From Candidatus Woesearchaeota archaeon (GTDB lineage Archaea > Nanobdellota > Nanobdellia > Woesearchaeales > WJKL01): DNA of 7,161 bases. Each line of letters opens with the position of its first letter. Within the stretch, counting starts at the first letter, position 1. Of the stretch, positions 6,618-7,161 are shown piece after piece. A model generated the notes under the pieces. That model saw only the letters and a list, made by a program, of their open reading frames with translations, did no database searches and was not told the origin of the DNA. The translations under genes and the position numbers were made by a program. Location of the stretch: positions 1 through 7,161 of the forward strand of contig JAHWIT010000140.1 in NCBI GenBank assembly GCA_019322455.1, written 5' to 3'.

Positions 6618-7161
6618 ATCTCCTATAAAACTCTTTTATCTTTTCCTTTGTTCTTTCTAATCTCTTGTTTGCTTCTTGAATTAAAATCTTCAAATAATCA
6701 TCTTCAACTAATAATTTACCTTTTCTAGAAATTATTGCATTCAAAATCTCTGTTGAAGCTATTTCAATTACAATTCTATTCTTTGTTGACTGAATTCCAG
6801 TTCTTTTAAAACCAATGTCTCTTGCTGAATTTACTAATCTTTGTGCATCCTCAATTGTCTTTGCAGAAACATGCAAGATTAATGGCTCAAATCTAAAATA
6901 AACATCTTGTTTTGGAATATTTTGTAATGATTTCTTTATTTCCTTAAAATTTACCTTTTTATGAGAACTAAAAATCCATTTTGATCCCTTCTTTCTCCCT
7001 AATTTCTTCATTAATAAAACAATCCTCCCAGAGCAGGAACTTGTTGTATAATAATTCTTAGATTTATTTATCTTATTAACTAAAGAAATAATCTCTTTAT
7101 CTATATCTCCTTTCTTTGACTTATCTATTTTCTTCAAAAAAGTCTTTTTTTGATTTTCAAA
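6607..7161 (-). CDS. taw3: tRNA wybutosine/wyosine-synthesizing methyltransferase Taw3/TYW3 (5' end beyond the window)
   Basis: The protein contains the family hallmark YYTTSSCSGRIVLL, then SKWIFSSHKK and FRFEPLILHVSAKTIEDAQRLVNSARDIGF (split across the conserved core), as in archaeal Taw3 and eukaryotic TYW3. These enzymes use S-adenosylmethionine to methylate N4 of the tricyclic wyosine base at position 37, next to the anticodon of tRNA-Phe, which helps hold the reading frame. A TTG at 7137 could be taken as the start, giving 176 residues. However, the frame stays open for eight more codons to the window edge (FENQKKTF), and this stretch fits the N-terminal helix of the family, so the true start is probably just outside. 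The C-terminus is complete, with a basic helix ending RRFIS. Its other pathway partners (Taw1, Taw2, Trm5) are not in the window. It is convergent with the propeller gene, overlapping by 11 bp. Confidence 0.9.
   Translation of the reverse strand, partial: FENQKKTFLKKIDKSKKGDIDKEIISLVNKINKSKNYYTTSSCSGRIVLLMKKLGRKKGSKWIFSSHKKVNFKEIKKSLQNIPKQDVYFRFEPLILHVSAKTIEDAQRLVNSARDIGFKRTGIQSTKNRIVIEIASTEILNAIISRKGKLLVEDDYLKILIQEANKRLERTKEKIKEFYRRFIS

Overview
The window is about 7.2 kb of AT-rich DNA that reads as an archaeal chromosome, most likely from a small-genome DPANN lineage of the Woesearchaeota/Pacearchaeota kind. The lineage is inferred; the archaeal assignment has better support. It rests on the C-terminal part of an archaeal-type (form III-like) RuBisCO, a Taw3/TYW3 wyosine tRNA-modification enzyme, archaeal promoters (TATA boxes of the TTTAAATA type about 25-28 bp before transcript starts, two of them apparently giving leaderless mRNAs), and an S-layer-like surface protein with a signal peptide and C-terminal membrane anchor.

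Layout. Positions 2-556 (+) hold the 3' part of a RuBisCO large-subunit gene, cut by the left window edge. Twelve bases after it, a small winged-helix-like gene runs convergently (569-961, -). This gene is divergent from an S-layer-like surface protein (1162-2658, +). The roughly 200 bp between those two starts hold a TATA box for each gene and a perfect 17-bp palindrome at 1025-1041 that could be an operator. After the surface protein comes about 200 bp of non-coding DNA (2659-2862) with a dense set of nested and partly competing inverted repeats (2671-2784), then the promoter of the next gene. Two tandem paralogous secreted proteins follow (2863-4860 and 4905-6617, +). They share a lipoprotein-like N-terminus and a C-terminal TolB/PD40-type beta-propeller, but differ in the middle: one has a long unassigned beta-rich domain, the other two Ig/cadherin-like domains. 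Last, taw3 (6607-7161, -) overlaps the second propeller gene tail-to-tail by 11 bp, and its reading frame is open to the right window edge.

How the genes fit together. Two themes appear. Three consecutive genes encode exported, extracellular or surface-anchored proteins with beta-sandwich or beta-propeller domains, so 1.1-6.6 kb looks like a cell-surface module, perhaps for adhesion, host contact or binding of polymers. The flanking genes are unrelated metabolic and RNA-modification genes: RuBisCO, probably in nucleotide/ribose salvage through AMP, and Taw3, acting on tRNA-Phe position 37. No mobile-element gene, CRISPR array, tRNA or rRNA was seen. The least explained items are the structured intergenic region at 2671-2784, the palindrome at 1025-1041, the unassigned middle domain of the first propeller protein, and the exact 132-bp periodicity of its propeller.
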